From NCBI GenBank assembly GCA_934045905.1, contig OW203763.1, forward strand, positions 50,928,194-50,992,193: DNA of 64,000 nucleotides. The letters are read 5' to 3'. Below, in pieces: positions 20,395 to 31,965 of the stretch (the first letter of the stretch is position 1; each line of letters opens with the position of its first letter). The translations under genes and the position numbers were made by a program. Source of the DNA: Leuctra nigra. Its lineage: Eukaryota; Arthropoda; Insecta; Plecoptera; Leuctridae. Under the pieces are notes generated by a model. It did not search any database and had not been told where the DNA came from. It saw only the letters and a program-made list of their open reading frames with translations.

Positions 20395-20503
20395 TCAGTC
20401 AGTCTCATCGTCAGTGATGTCGTCCACTTGCGTGTCACTCACTTCGTAATTCAGCACTTCGTCGTCATCTATATGAGACGCTCCAGCAACAAATTTAGCA
20501 AAC
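20395..20503 (-). CDS. last exon of a small secreted/membrane protein gene (residues 84-118)
   Basis: Seen: a minus-strand splice acceptor (TTCTGTTGTTGTTGTAG ending at 20504) is followed by one base that completes a codon and then 35 codons to TGA. The peptide begins FAKFVAGASHIDDDEVLNYE and ends in the acidic tail TDDETD. It is too short to be an ORF on its own. The first base (G) is exactly what exon 34815-35062 needs, which ends in AG, giving AGG (Arg). The joined protein has 118 residues. The acidic tail has 12 Asp and 4 Glu in its last 25 residues. I do not recognise the family. The exon assignment is an inference from splice signals, phase and a clean 3' UTR with a poly-A signal. Confidence 0.5.
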
Positions 20504-20775
20504 CTACAACAACAACAGAACAATTCTAATCTGCTAATCTGTGTGTTACATTTCAATGCTATTTCACCATAATTTCACATTCTTATTACAAGGCAGAAGG
20601 ATTGTGCGTTATAAAAAGTTAAAATGGTCAATACTCAATAGTATATTTCAATGGACCAGTGCTTGCGCACTCAATGCCAATAGAGCTAGCCAATCAGTAT
20701 ACTCAAATAAAGAAACATGAGACCATTTAAAACTGGCTCTATATGAGTACACTAACATTATGCAATTTAGGTAGG

Positions 20776-20997
20776 TACACTCGGCCAAACAAAACATGAA
20801 CGTTGACCAAATTTGAATGACTGCTGGTCATGTTCCATAAGTCATAACCAATCAAAGCTTGTTATTATCATTGAAATGTGAGGTCACCTACTAGAGTGAG
20901 ACAATGAGATCGCTTAGACTGACTTCTGATGGTGCGATCTTACATTTATCAGCCTATCAGATTTATTGAACGTTCAAGTTTTGTTTGGCCAAGTGTA
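20776..20997. mobile_element. MITE-T copy 1 (about 220 bp, TA target)
   Basis: Inverted ends CACTCGGCCAAACAAAAC and GTTTTGTTTGGCCAAGTG flanked by TA. The 60-bp stretch just upstream (from ACCATTTAAAACTGGCTC) is repeated at about 21311, where it runs through GTAGGTACCTAG without the insert. That duplicate acts as an empty site and shows TA is the duplicated target. Confidence 0.85.
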
Positions 20998-21156
20998 CCT
21001 AGTAATTTTGGCAGGTGTTTTAAAAATATAATTTTCTTTGCAGCTATTTGTCAGGAAAGTCATTCACGCTCGGCATTCACTAATACCATTGACTTCCACT
21101 CTAGGGGATTTGCAAGAGTTTCGTCAATGTCTAGTGACAAACAAAACCAACCCGTT

Positions 21157-21205
21157 CTTACCAAGGTCCTTACCAAGGTTCTTACCAAGGAATTTAACCA
21201 AGGTC
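21157..21205 (+). repeat. short tandem repeat of CTTACCAAGGTT-type 12-mers
   Basis: Four degenerate units of about 12 bp around TTACCAAGG. It sits inside a frame of 87 codons that I do not consider a gene. Confidence 0.7.
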
Positions 21206-21545
21206 AAATTCTTCAATCGTCCGGCTGAGATCGTCTTACATAGGCCAAGATTGCACGGAAAGCTGACTCAGCACAACAATATGCTTTTGATGCTCTTGTA
21301 GTATAAATATGTAGACCATTTAAAACTGGCTCTATATGAATACACTAACATATCGCAATATGCAATTAAGGTAGGTACCTAGTATTTTTGTACTAGTAAT
21401 ATGTAGACATGGGTAGCATTAAACAAAATAATTAATAGGTCTTTATATTGCCAGAATTTGGTAAAGCAGTAGGGCCTCTGACATCGGCGAAAGCATTCAG
21501 TGCTGGAGCTATAGCAGTCACGAATCCCATATAGAGCGGAAGTCA

Positions 21546-22052
21546 ATGCTAATACGACACAGCTTTTATGTAGGTAATTGTAATGCTAGCTTGGATCTGA
21601 GTATGCACGTGGCCAGGTGTAACATTACCCCCATATTGTTGTATGGACTAGAAGGTTGGACCTTCAAGTTGCTATGCAAGAGACTGGAAGCTTTCGAGAT
21701 GTGGGTTTATGATCGCATGCTCTGTATCTCATGGGTGGACCAAGTTAGAAATGTCGACGCATGAATAAGAACTTGGAAGTGCTATTTCGAATCCAAAGAC
21801 GTAAGCTTGAGTACTTTGGAGATATGAGGGGCAATAAATACATTCGCTTGCACTAGTCTTACAAGGGAAGATTGAGGGACAGTGTAGACCTGGCAGGAGG
21901 AGGACATCGTGGCTCGAGATTCTAAGGGATTAGTTCGGGCAGAGCACTGGGTCTTTGTTCAGAGCTGCAGCATCCAAAGATGAAATAGCAATGATGATCG
22001 CCAACCTTCGTTAGAATACAGAAGAGGAGAAGATGAAGAGGAAATTGTAAAG
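21546..22052 (+). pseudogene. LINE C-terminal fragment (endonuclease-reverse transcriptase type)
   Basis: Frames read LLYGLEGWTFKLLCKRLEAF, MWVYDRMLCISWVDQVRNVD, then after stops and shifts RPGRRRTSWLEILRD, FRAAASKDEIAMMIANLR. This is the standard C-terminal region of a large class of arthropod non-LTR elements. Several stops make it dead. Its 3' end lies directly before the LINE-C copy. Confidence 0.75.
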
Positions 22053-22072
22053 TTTGTCACCGCAAGCACAAC

Positions 22073-24232
22073 ATGACCATCTCCTTTCTTCCACCTTCAT
22101 TTGTGATCCTCTATCCTTTAACTGCCTCATTCTACACAACACACAACAGTACTTTTGACCAATGTTTTCCAATAAAAGATGTAAAAATAAATCATAAATT
22201 TATAAAACAAGAATGGATAACATCGGGAATCAGAACATCGGCAAAAAATTTAAAATGCTTATATGACTTACTCATTCACTACAAATCGGAAACGATAAAA
22301 AAACAATACAAATCTTACAAAAAAATATACAAAAAAACAGTTAGGGCTGCAAAAAGGAAAACAATAAATAAAAAGATTACTGAGAGAACAGGAAGTGACA
22401 GAACGAAGGTGATATGGGAAATAGTTAAAAAACATACAAATAATACAAAAATTAAAGGAACAAAAAACTTGATTCTGAAAAAAGACAACCTGACTGTAAC
22501 GGATCCAGAGAAAGTAGCTAATATTATAAATGAAGATTTTGCAACCATTGGCCAAAAAATTGCCTCGTCAATGACCCCGAGGTCAAATGAATTCTATACT
22601 CACTTAGTAAAAGCAAAGAAACCAATTAACTCCTTTTTTATGGACAGCACGTCAGAAACAGAGATAATATATATTGCTGGAAAGCTTAAAAACAAAAAAT
22701 CGGCTGGAATAGACAATATACCCACTTGCATCCTTAAAAAAGTTATCATAAAGCTGGCCAAAACATTAGCACATATTTTCAACGAATGCATCAATCAAGG
22801 AACTTTCCCAGAGCGATTAAAAATTGCCAAAATTATACCAATATTTAAAAAGGGAGACAAGAAGCTTACAGAAAACTATAGACCCATATCACTCCTACCT
22901 TCAGTGTCAAAAATATTTGAAAAAATTATTCACATAAGAATGACATCATACTTTGAAAGAGAACAGCTTCTTTCGGACAGCCAAAATGGATTCAGAAAAA
23001 ACCGGTCAACAAACACTACAATCGACCAATTCATTCAAAACACTGTACAGGGACTAGAGCGAAAGGACCAAACACTTGGAGTCTTTTGTGATCTATCGAA
23101 GGCTTTCGATAGTGTCAATCATTCAATAATGTTAGCCAAACTAGAGTACTATGGAATTAGAGGATCTGCATTACAGCTACTAAAATCATACACTGAAAAT
23201 AGAGTACAAAAAGTCGAATTAACATATATAAATGAAAATAATATTGAATTAAAACTTCTGTCAAATGCACAATCTATAACTAGTGGAGTTCCACAGGGAT
23301 CCATACTTGGACCACTACTATTTATCATATATATAAACGACTTTCCACAAACAGTGAGCCCTTCTGAAATATATGCTGATGACACAAATATCACAATAAC
23401 GGGAAAAACAAAACAAACCCTTGAACAAAATGCACAAAATACACTAGCAAAGGCAACAACATGGTTTGGAGACAATTACTTGCAAATTCAAGAGGAAAAA
23501 ACAAATTTCATTCATTTCAAACTAAAAAATAATATTAACTCCAGCCCACTAAAAATAAATATGCCAAAAAATAACTATGTAAGCGAATTAAAAGAAGTAG
23601 AAGAAACAAAATTCCTGGGGATAATCATTGATAAAAATCTTAACTGGAAGAGTCATTGTAAACAACTTCAAAAGAAACTCCACTCGTCTTACTTCTCCTT
23701 AAAAACTATAATCGATCTGACTAACACCAACGTAGCCAAATTAGTATATTATGCAAATATAGAATCCCATCTAAGATACGGCATACAGTTTTGGGGAAAC
23801 TCCACTGAGGCGCACAAAATATTTACGTTGCAGAGAAAAGCTATTCGAGTTCTTTTTGGTTTAAAATACAAAAATAATTCTTTTATCAAACCAGATTGTA
23901 AAAAACATTTCATCAAACATCAAATATTAACCTTGCCTTGCTTATTTATTTGGGAATCAATAATATCAATAATGTTTATAAAAAATAAAGATGAACTAGT
24001 ACAAAACAGAGACTTACACAACCACAACACTAGACAATGCAACAACATACATGTAGAGTCACTCAGAACAAATTGTACTCAAAACAATTCCATGTACATA
24101 AAAACTAAATTATTTAATGCCTTGCCCAAGGAAATAAGAGAAATTAGTAAATACGAACTATTTAAGAATAAACTAAGACAATTATTAATAGAAAAAGCAT
24201 ATTACTCAATAGACGAATTCTTGAATGATTAA
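22073..24232 (+). CDS. LINE-C reverse transcriptase ORF, near-intact but 5'-truncated
   Basis: 719 codons without a stop. Order: a basic linker (YKKIYKKTVRAAKRKTINKK, about residues 86-105); KSAGIDNIPTCILKK; IPIFKKGDKKLTENYRPIS; FRKNRSTNTTIDQF; FCDLSKAFDSVNHSIML (motif A); TSGVPQGSILGPLLFIIYI (motif B); IYADDTNITITG (motif C); FLGIIIDKNLNWKSH; ESHLRYGIQFWGNS; RDLHNHNTRQCNNIH; stop after DEFLND. All polymerase catalytic residues are present. The N-terminal endonuclease is absent: residues before about 15 look like foreign sequence at the truncation point. The copy ends in AATAAACTGAAACTGAAAC (about 24450-24472), a short hexamer tail. Jockey/CR1-like in style. It lies in the predicted intron of the 118-residue gene. 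Confidence 0.88.
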   Translation: MTISFLPPSFVILYPLTASFYTTHNSTFDQCFPIKDVKINHKFIKQEWITSGIRTSAKNLKCLYDLLIHYKSETIKKQYKSYKKIYKKTVRAAKRKTINKKITERTGSDRTKVIWEIVKKHTNNTKIKGTKNLILKKDNLTVTDPEKVANIINEDFATIGQKIASSMTPRSNEFYTHLVKAKKPINSFFMDSTSETEIIYIAGKLKNKKSAGIDNIPTCILKKVIIKLAKTLAHIFNECINQGTFPERLKIAKIIPIFKKGDKKLTENYRPISLLPSVSKIFEKIIHIRMTSYFEREQLLSDSQNGFRKNRSTNTTIDQFIQNTVQGLERKDQTLGVFCDLSKAFDSVNHSIMLAKLEYYGIRGSALQLLKSYTENRVQKVELTYINENNIELKLLSNAQSITSGVPQGSILGPLLFIIYINDFPQTVSPSEIYADDTNITITGKTKQTLEQNAQNTLAKATTWFGDNYLQIQEEKTNFIHFKLKNNINSSPLKINMPKNNYVSELKEVEETKFLGIIIDKNLNWKSHCKQLQKKLHSSYFSLKTIIDLTNTNVAKLVYYANIESHLRYGIQFWGNSTEAHKIFTLQRKAIRVLFGLKYKNNSFIKPDCKKHFIKHQILTLPCLFIWESIISIMFIKNKDELVQNRDLHNHNTRQCNNIHVESLRTNCTQNNSMYIKTKLFNALPKEIREISKYELFKNKLRQLLIEKAYYSIDEFLND

Positions 24233-24645
24233 TGTATTGTAAACTAGGTAATCGATATTTTTATTTTTTATTTTAAGAATGTTTTAAATTCCCAATATTA
24301 GAATCTAAGTACATGTATAATAAAAAAATGTACTTAGAAATAGACTTTCCTTAATACCCTTATAAAGAGAGAATTAACTCTCAAGGGTCATGTTTTAAAC
24401 AGACAAATGTATCTACCTACATATTGTATTGTAAAAACAAATTGGAAATAAACTGAAACTGAAACACATTGTGTTGTGACACAACAATGTGGGATACAAA
24501 CAATATGTTATGTTAAGCGGGATCCAGGGTTTGTAATAGTAATGAAAATTAGCTGTAATTCATACCAAAGATTAAAGACCAAAGACTAGCAAAAGATATT
24601 TGCCCCTTAGAGTAGGATATAATTAAATTCTTGATTGAAGTTCAT

Positions 24646-25719
24646 CTAGTGGAGCGGTCGCTCCACCCAGCCAGGGTTGGGTAGTAACTTAACAAAAGTT
24701 ACGCGTTACTTTTTCAGTAACTTTTTTTTATGGTAACTCAATACTTTTTAAACCTGGTAACTTAATTACGCCTAAGTTCCTTTTTCTACGGGAACTTTTT
24801 CTCCTGAGAGAAAACGTCGCGACCCTAACCGTCGCGACCCTACTTTGTGATCTACATATTGTAACCACTCTGTATAAAAATGGATAATAAACTGAAACTG
24901 AAACTGAAACTGAAACCAACCCTTCCCCTCCCCCTCCTTTCGTCTTAGCTTGCTCTACATGCTATATGAAATGGTCATCTATCCGTTCACCCCCCCCCCC
25001 CCCCCCCTACCACAGCGCATTGATACATCACCAGTCCACATAATGTCAAGTGGTTACTGCCACCCCGTTGTCAAGTTTTCCCTCAAAATTATAAATTTTT
25101 ATCAGAGTAACTTGCATAGTAACTTTCACTGAAAATGTAATTTTAAGTTACCTATATTTTCTCAGTACCTTTAACTAGTTACTTTTTTGGAGAAAGTAAC
25201 GTAACTTTCTAAAGTTACTTTATTTTTGGTAACTTACCCAACCCTGCACCCAGCCAAGTCGTACTGTACACTAACAGTCACTCAACATACCGCAAATGCC
25301 TATATAAACTGAGGAGCAGACCAAACACTTTTACTGTAAGCAACAACATAGCATTTTCGGCCTACTGGATCTCAAAAATGGGAAATTTCACATTGTTGAG
25401 AAATATTTTAATTTGGACCTACAAAATATTCCAAGTAAGCCAACAATAGGTTATACCATTTGCGAGCTAGAGGGCCTTGAAAATCGTGAAATTACATCAC
25501 TTACATCTTCTTCTTCTTCTTCAGATGATGATAACCGGAAACACCGCAATCACCGCCACAGCTAAAACGGCTTAACCGATCGTTCTGAAATTTTTACCAC
25601 ATGTGCACTTTTGGCGTCTGAGATGCCTTTTTATAAAACCAACCAGAAGCCGCCATTTTGAAACCGGAAGTGACGTCATATCTCGAAACCGGCTAGTCCG
25701 ATCGGAATCATCATCATCA

Positions 25720-25772
<53 letters not shown>

Positions 25773-26066
25773 ATCATCATCATCATCATTATCATTATCT
25801 GAAAGCCGTACAATTTCACGGTTTTCACGGCCCTCTAGCTCGCAAAGGGCGTAACCTAATGTTCCCAAATTTGGTATATGTTGTTGGGTGGGCCATAGCT
25901 CGAAATTAAGATATTTCACAACAATGTGAGATTTTCCAATTTTGAGATCCAGTAGGCCGAAAATGCTACTTTGATGCTTACAGTAAAAGTGGGTTGCTCC
26001 AGCCTTTTTATATGAGAGTGTGCGCGCCGTACGACTTGGCTGGCGTGGAGCGACCGCTCCACTAGA
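24646..26066. mobile_element. family X copy X2, two 5' halves joined tail to tail
   Basis: Palindromic ends GTGGAGCGGTCGCTCCAC at 24649-24666 (plus) and its complement at 26045-26062 (minus) face outwards. The plus half runs through its module GCCATTTTGAAACCGGAAGTG at about 25653; the minus half starts at the microsatellite. They meet at the CAT/CGT microsatellite (25707-25800). No 3' hairpin is present, and the microsatellite causes the long Asp or Ser runs seen in conceptual translation. The plus half is interrupted by the hAT-like insert at 24672-25246. Confidence 0.75.
24672..25246. mobile_element. 575-bp hAT-like element inside X2
   Basis: Ends CAGGGTTGGGTAGTAAC and the complement of CAGGGTTGGGTAAGTTAC; target duplication CACCCAGC at 24664-24671 and 25247-25254 (8 bp, the hAT size). 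Inside it are many TAACTTT-type words, a LINE 3' tail with four CTGAAA-type units (about 24890-24916) and a run of 18 C near 24991. No transposase. Confidence 0.85.
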
Positions 26067-26076
26067 TTTGACAATG

Positions 26077-26286
26077 TACACTCAAACCAATAAAAATTGG
26101 TAGGTATTTGAAAAGAAAAGGATTGGCTGGTGGTAAGGTTCCGTGACAATCAATCCTTGTTATTATTAATGAAATAAGAGCTCACCTACTAGAGGTAGAT
26201 TATGCGTTAACACAGCCGTCATGGGATGATGCCCTAATCAGCCAATCTTTTCTTTTCGCGTACCGATTTTTATTGGTTGGAGTGTA
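26077..26286. mobile_element. MITE-T copy 2
   Basis: About 210 bp with ends TACACTC and GAGTGTA and the family core ATTGATTGTC/CCTTGTTATTATTAATGAAAT. Inverted ends extend beyond the TA into GACAATG on both sides. Confidence 0.75.
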
Positions 26287-28932
26287 CATTGTCAAATAGA
26301 GAATTATTTTGTACAACTTGAGTTCCAATAATAAACTGATATCTTTATATATGTACAATCTGTTCTAGGAGTAGTTACCACCCTTGCAGCATAGGCATTC
26401 AGCAATACAGCAAGAGTAGTAAAGTCACGGACAACAAGGGGTAGTTATTTGGGATGGGGTGGGGAGACTTTGTTGATAACCGGTATTGCGGCAATGAACT
26501 AATCAATAACTACTTCCCATCCCACAGTTATTATTTCTTCCATGCAGTGATCATACCTATATTTACTCGAGAGTCTGTTTACTATTTACAAATAGCAGGT
26601 TGTTATCACATTCACAGAAAAATCATAAATCCATTTCTAGAATAAAACGCGATCGCTCTGTAATTGTCTTCGTCTGAGGAATCACTCAATGCATCAGACA
26701 GGAAATTTAAACTTGATTTTTTAAACAATGCCTCGTGAATTTAAAAGACATGATTCAAATTTAATTTCAAAACCATTAAAATTATAACAGGTATCTATAA
26801 CATCTGCATACCTAGTCTTCAATAATTTTTTTAAATTTATTTCATGGGTAACAATGCATTTGCTATATACTTTTATACGAATCAACTGCGTTAAACTTAT
26901 TCGAGTATGTGAGTAATTAGAGTAATTATTGTGAAATGATGATAAAGTAGAGAAATGAGTTACGTCTTTTTAGCGAAACTTTTTTTGGCGACTCCACTTT
27001 GGCAAAGACATTTTGGACCGATGACATGTTTCGCAATTTATACCTTTTGGAAATTGGACCGATTTAAGGGATTTTTTATTAACAGAGACAGGTATGAGTT
27101 AGCTTCTAAAATTTTAAAATGGAATAGTTTTTTGATATTGTAAAACATTTAAGGCCCATTTAGATTTTGCAATTTTACCATCTCAACTATAATTTTCTGA
27201 ATCATAAGAATTACATTTTAATATAAATATGTTTCCCCCCGCAAACCAATGCTATACTACTTTTGTGTTCAATTAATATAAAGTAGGTAATCGTCTATTT
27301 GTAACACGGTCTGAGAAAATTAACCTTATGGTGTAAATTGAGATTTTCGTTTAATAAGTTCATTTTATTGAGAATATTTTCCCGGTCATTAAAAAACGTT
27401 TACATATCAAAAATTGCCAAAGATACAATGTTTCACCTAAAAACACAATATCATGTCTCTCCAGAGCTAAGTGCTCTCATTTGCTTACAACTGTGTGGTT
27501 TGAATAGGTCAACCCAATGAATGGAAATATCAACTTTAAACATTTGTTGCTACACATTCAGAAGCCTGATGAACTTACACAATGTGTTATATCCAGCGGA
27601 ATTTTACTGGCTTTTAAATGGAATAATTTTCAAAATTGTATTACCTCAAATTTTGGAGAAAATGCGTATTAAATCGACACAAATTTGACGATTTTTCAAT
27701 GAAAACGCATTTTAACAGAATCCTGTGGCTCGAAAGGGCTGATTTTTTTTTTGAAGATGCATTATGATAGTCTATACTGGATATAAAAGAGTTTCATATC
27801 GATAACATTATTAGATATTAATATAATAATTGATTAGTAAGGTGTAATGCAAGTAGTATCAATTCAGGCGGCCCACTAAACATGCTAAAATCACGTCAGC
27901 CGAATTCAGGTATATTTTCGTCGCGTTGAAGGGGACGAGAATGGGGTGAGAATGTCGCTCGGCAATTATACCTGTCAGCCAGTGACAACCTGTTTCTAAG
28001 ATTACAATCTTGCTTGAGGATGGTATCTTTTCTGAGTTTTAGAAGGTTTTAGATAAGGTAAGTATTCTGTAAATGTTAATTAAATTACATTCTATTCAAA
28101 AATAAATTATTTCGTATTGTCAATAATTTTTTAAATTATCAAATCAGGACTAAGACTATGACTAAGACTTATTTTCATTAATTTCCGTATTTAAACTATT
28201 AAAACGTATTTAAACTATAATTCTGACAGTTAAAAGATCAATAAAATAAATTGTTTCCAAAGGTATTTTATTGACCAATAATAAATAATAGGTAGATATC
28301 CGATTATGGTTTTAAAAACTTCAACATTTCGTTTTTGGAATTGGAAATTTCGCGTTTTGCAATTTCGTGTTTGTTTTTAAAAAATTACAGATAAACTTCA
28401 GATTATGAGTATTAGAACTCCTAGGTCCAGTGCTGTATGTGACTGTTCACTTTGGTTTTTCACAATGCAAAATCAGAAATAAAATTATGATAAGCTGTTT
28501 CATGATGTTTGTTTATGTATTGCGAATGTAAAAAGACATAATGTCAACTTATTTTCACGTGATAATGCGAGGTCACTGCCACTCACACTCCCCAAGTAGT
28601 TTTCTACAAGGTCAGAGCTCTTCTGTCAATTACGCTAAAAGGGGGGGTCACTGAATGATTATAGAAATAAAAAAAGTTGAATATTGGGGTTTACCTTGGT
28701 GATCCTGAGAATAATTAGAAAAGTAACTGCGAAATTTACAAAATAACAGGAAATAATATATTCAATTTGGTGATATTTCGCGGTATATTTCGCGATTTAG
28801 TCAGTTTGGTGGTGTTAAGCTAAGGGTAAATTTCGCGTTTTGTCGCAATTAGATTCCAGAGTTTTTGGGCCAGCAACATGTGGAAACGCATTTATCTTCA
28901 TTTACAACACGCTGAAAATTTCGCGATCACCA
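26287..28932. other. 2.6 kb AT-rich intron DNA, no gene recognised
   Basis: Short chance frames only (for example 26955-27143). Repeated TTTCGCG words occur from 28340 to 28930. Nothing I can name. Confidence 0.5.
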
Positions 28933-29750
28933 TACCGGGTGCAGGCGCAAAAAAAATCACCCTGTTTGAGAGATCACTAGATATATCGAAACTTTCATAG
29001 ATAGGATTCTGAAATTTGTACACATATTAGAAAACATACCAAAATTTCATATGTGCAAGTTTCAAAAACATTACTATTGTAGGAAAAAAGTTACAGCTGT
29101 TCAAATTTGGTTGTCAAAAAATTGATCCAGAAAACTTCCAATGGTCGGGACGCTGTTTCTTCAAAACTATACCTGTACGATATCAATCTGAAAATTTCAA
29201 ATTATATTGAAAATATATTAAGATCAATTGTGTAAAAATGTCAATCAATTTGAATGAATGGAACGAAATTTATGGAATCTTGAAGTCGAGCGTAAAATCA
29301 GAATGTAGATTATTTCTAAACTTTTATTACACACGTTATAAAAGTGAATTATTTCCCGTGCACTATTCTGTTTTCAAGATCATCTTCAAGATTCAATAAC
29401 TTTCGTTCCATATTTTGATATTGATTGAAATATTTACACAATCGATCTTAATATATTTTCAATATAATTTGAAATTTTCAGCTTGATATCGTAAGTTGGT
29501 TTGAAGAAACAGCGTCCCGGCCATTGGAGTTTTCTGGACGCGCGCTATTTGATCTCCGTATAATCAATTTTTTGACAACCAAATTTGAACAGCTGTAACT
29601 TTTTTCCTACAATAGTAATGTTTTTGAAATTTGCACATTGAAATATTGGTATGTTTTCTAATAGGTGTATAAACTTCAGAATCCTATCTATAATAGTCTC
29701 GATATAGTGAACTCTCAAACAGGGTGATTTTTTTGGCGCCACCCGGTATA
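28933..29750. repeat. foldback element with arms of about 330-360 bp
   Basis: Left arm about 28933-29265 and right arm about 29390-29750 are diverged reverse complements. Outer ends ATACCGGGTG and CACCCGGTAT; shared inner words AAAAAATCACCCTGTTTGAG, AAAGTTACAGCTGTTCAAAT, ACGCTGTTTCTTCAAA. Loop about 120 bp. No ORF of interest. Several per cent divergence between arms suggests an old insertion. Confidence 0.8.
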
Positions 29751-31716
29751 ATCGGATCTCTAATAATAGGTCCCTCAAAAGTTGCGCTAAAGAAAAATTA
29801 AAAGACGAACATATGTCACAATCGCATTTCTAATTACCAATTCATAAATATTTTTCGCATATTCTGAGAGGCACTTGTGTAACAATAATATCAGAAACTT
29901 ATGGTCAGCTATTTGACAGATCCATACCTTTTCAGAGAGAGGGTAGAAGAGGGACTAATCATCCATTGTTTGACTTCCGTCGCTCGCGCTGACAGGTCGA
30001 GAGAAGGGGCGACGAGATCTTAATCTCTGATTCTATGCAAAAATTGCATTTACGGGGTTGATTAACTGGTCAGAGCGATGAGAAACATGACCACTCTCTA
30101 AGACGGTCTGAGCCGGACTAAATGCAAAACCCGAAATTCACCGTTATTTTCAAAATGGCGGCCTTCAGAGAACCTTAATTGCCTCAGCTATTTGGTTATA
30201 ATCGAAAAAGCTGATCGGTAATTTTCAAAAGAGTTGTAGATTTGCCTCCCATCACTTCCGTATTTTTGTATTAGCTTAATTTAGCCAATTTATTTACCTA
30301 TGCCCTGACTTATTTTCAAATTTTTCTCGGTATACATTTGAGCATCATAAATTGCAGCTTTTTATGCATTTTATGATTTTTCAATACTTGATGTGTTGAA
30401 AGCACAGATTTGCCTATATGTCCCAGCCCCTGTATGTATCCTAAGAAAACAATGTTTAGCTTATTTTGGAATTAATGTTATGACTATGGTCATTAAAACA
30501 CTACAGAAATCCATCTCTCTTTTTACATGACAATGTAAATATAAAATAATACATTTCAGCTAGAAATTATGAGTTTCAAGTGTGTCCCACAAAAGCTGTC
30601 TTCTTGTAACCTGTATTTACATTTTTATTAATTTTGTGTTGATAGTGGAGTTTTATTGCCATTATGTTTCCTCAATCACACTATTTCCAATTTATTTCAC
30701 GGAGCTTCTCCACTTTGAACAAGGTGTTTTGAAGAAATTCTGTGCTCGAGCGTGTTTAATCGCCGTCCACTTTGTATCGGATGAAAGTAATTGCAATCCT
30801 GCAATATTTAATTGAATTATTTCAGAATATTGCACATTTTCATGTTTACAATGAAATATTCAAAATTAAATTCTTAGTTTTTATTATTTTGCTTGGAAAT
30901 TTGCAAGTTCATTTTGTCCATTTTGTAACAAGTCAACTTTGTAACGATCTACTTTTAAAAAGTGGACTAATTTGGATAAATAATAAAGCAAATGCATCAA
31001 AAGAAGCCGATGACATATGCAGAATGCAGGTTTTGCAGTTCAGTCAATGTGTTTGCACATACTTGCACATACTTGATGTGTTTGCACAAGTATAATAATC
31101 TGTTAACTTTGGGACACTGTTCCATTTAGTTAACACATGTCCACTTTGTAACGCATATGAAAGCTGTGTATTTTTTTAGGTAATAAAATGAATATCGGAA
31201 AATAAACATAGTAGAATTTGTCAAATCAACGTCATAGTAGTTAGAAATGTAACTTATTATTTTTAAAACGTACTCATTCCCTTAATTTTTTTTAGGTTTC
31301 GTTACAAAAAGAACAATTTGAGTGTTTCAATTTTTTAATTTATACATTTGTATAAGTTCGCTGCTGAATGTTGTTTCATATATGCAGTACTCCAAACTAA
31401 CTTACTAAACCGAGAGATTGAATTTAAATTTAAAAAAAAATCTTAATTATAAAAAGTATCAAATCTACAAAATTTTTGAAAACGATCCGGATGAATTGAG
31501 AGTGTCTGGACTTTAATTTAATATGGAAAACCAGTGTTTTTTGAGATAACATCGTTTAAAATACTTGTTTCTATGCAAATCAATTTGTTCTAGTTTAAAC
31601 TGCTGCTCCTTTTTCTACGATTAAGTAACAAAGCTTACAGTAAAAAAAAAGAATAAAATTAAAAATAATTGTTATTACTTTTGTTTTCCGATTGTAAGTT
31701 ACGATGTAAGTTTACG
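29751..31716. other. AT-rich intron DNA, no gene recognised
   Basis: Frames at 30582-30815 and 30772-31095 are hydrophobic, AT-driven and without motif or splice support. The segment TTGCACATACTTG is tandemly repeated near 31060. Confidence 0.5.
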
Positions 31717-31965
31717 ATGGCAATACTGAATAAAAGAAGGTGTTAACATTTATCAAACTAGTAATGATCTCTACACGATTTGGATGGAAACGATTCAAGA
31801 TCAGATGAGAAGATAAGAAGGTGGAAAATAGCTTGTCAATGTGAAATTTAAGCTATTTTTCACCTTCTTATCTTCTTATCTGATCTGGAATCGTTTCCAT
31901 CCAAATCTTGTAGATATCATTACTAGTTTGATTAATGTTAACACCTCCTTTATTCAGGATTTACG
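31717..31965. repeat. near-perfect hairpin MITE
   Basis: Left arm about 31717-31835 and right arm about 31850-31965 pair over about 100 bp: GGTGTTAACATTTATCAAAC against GTTTGATTAATGTTAACACC, and GGATGGAAACGATTC against GAATCGTTTCCATCC. Loop about 15 bp. Confidence 0.8.

Noticed and set aside
21038..21301. 87-codon frame after a TTTCTTTGCAG acceptor
   Set aside because: It runs through a 12-bp tandem repeat and lies beside a MITE; no homology recognised.
25572..26081. 169-codon frame with a long aspartate run
   Set aside because: It is made by the CAT/CGT microsatellite and family X body of copy X2; the same body appears in many copies without this frame.
30772..31095. 107-codon hydrophobic frame
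   Set aside because: Composition follows AT content and no motif is present.
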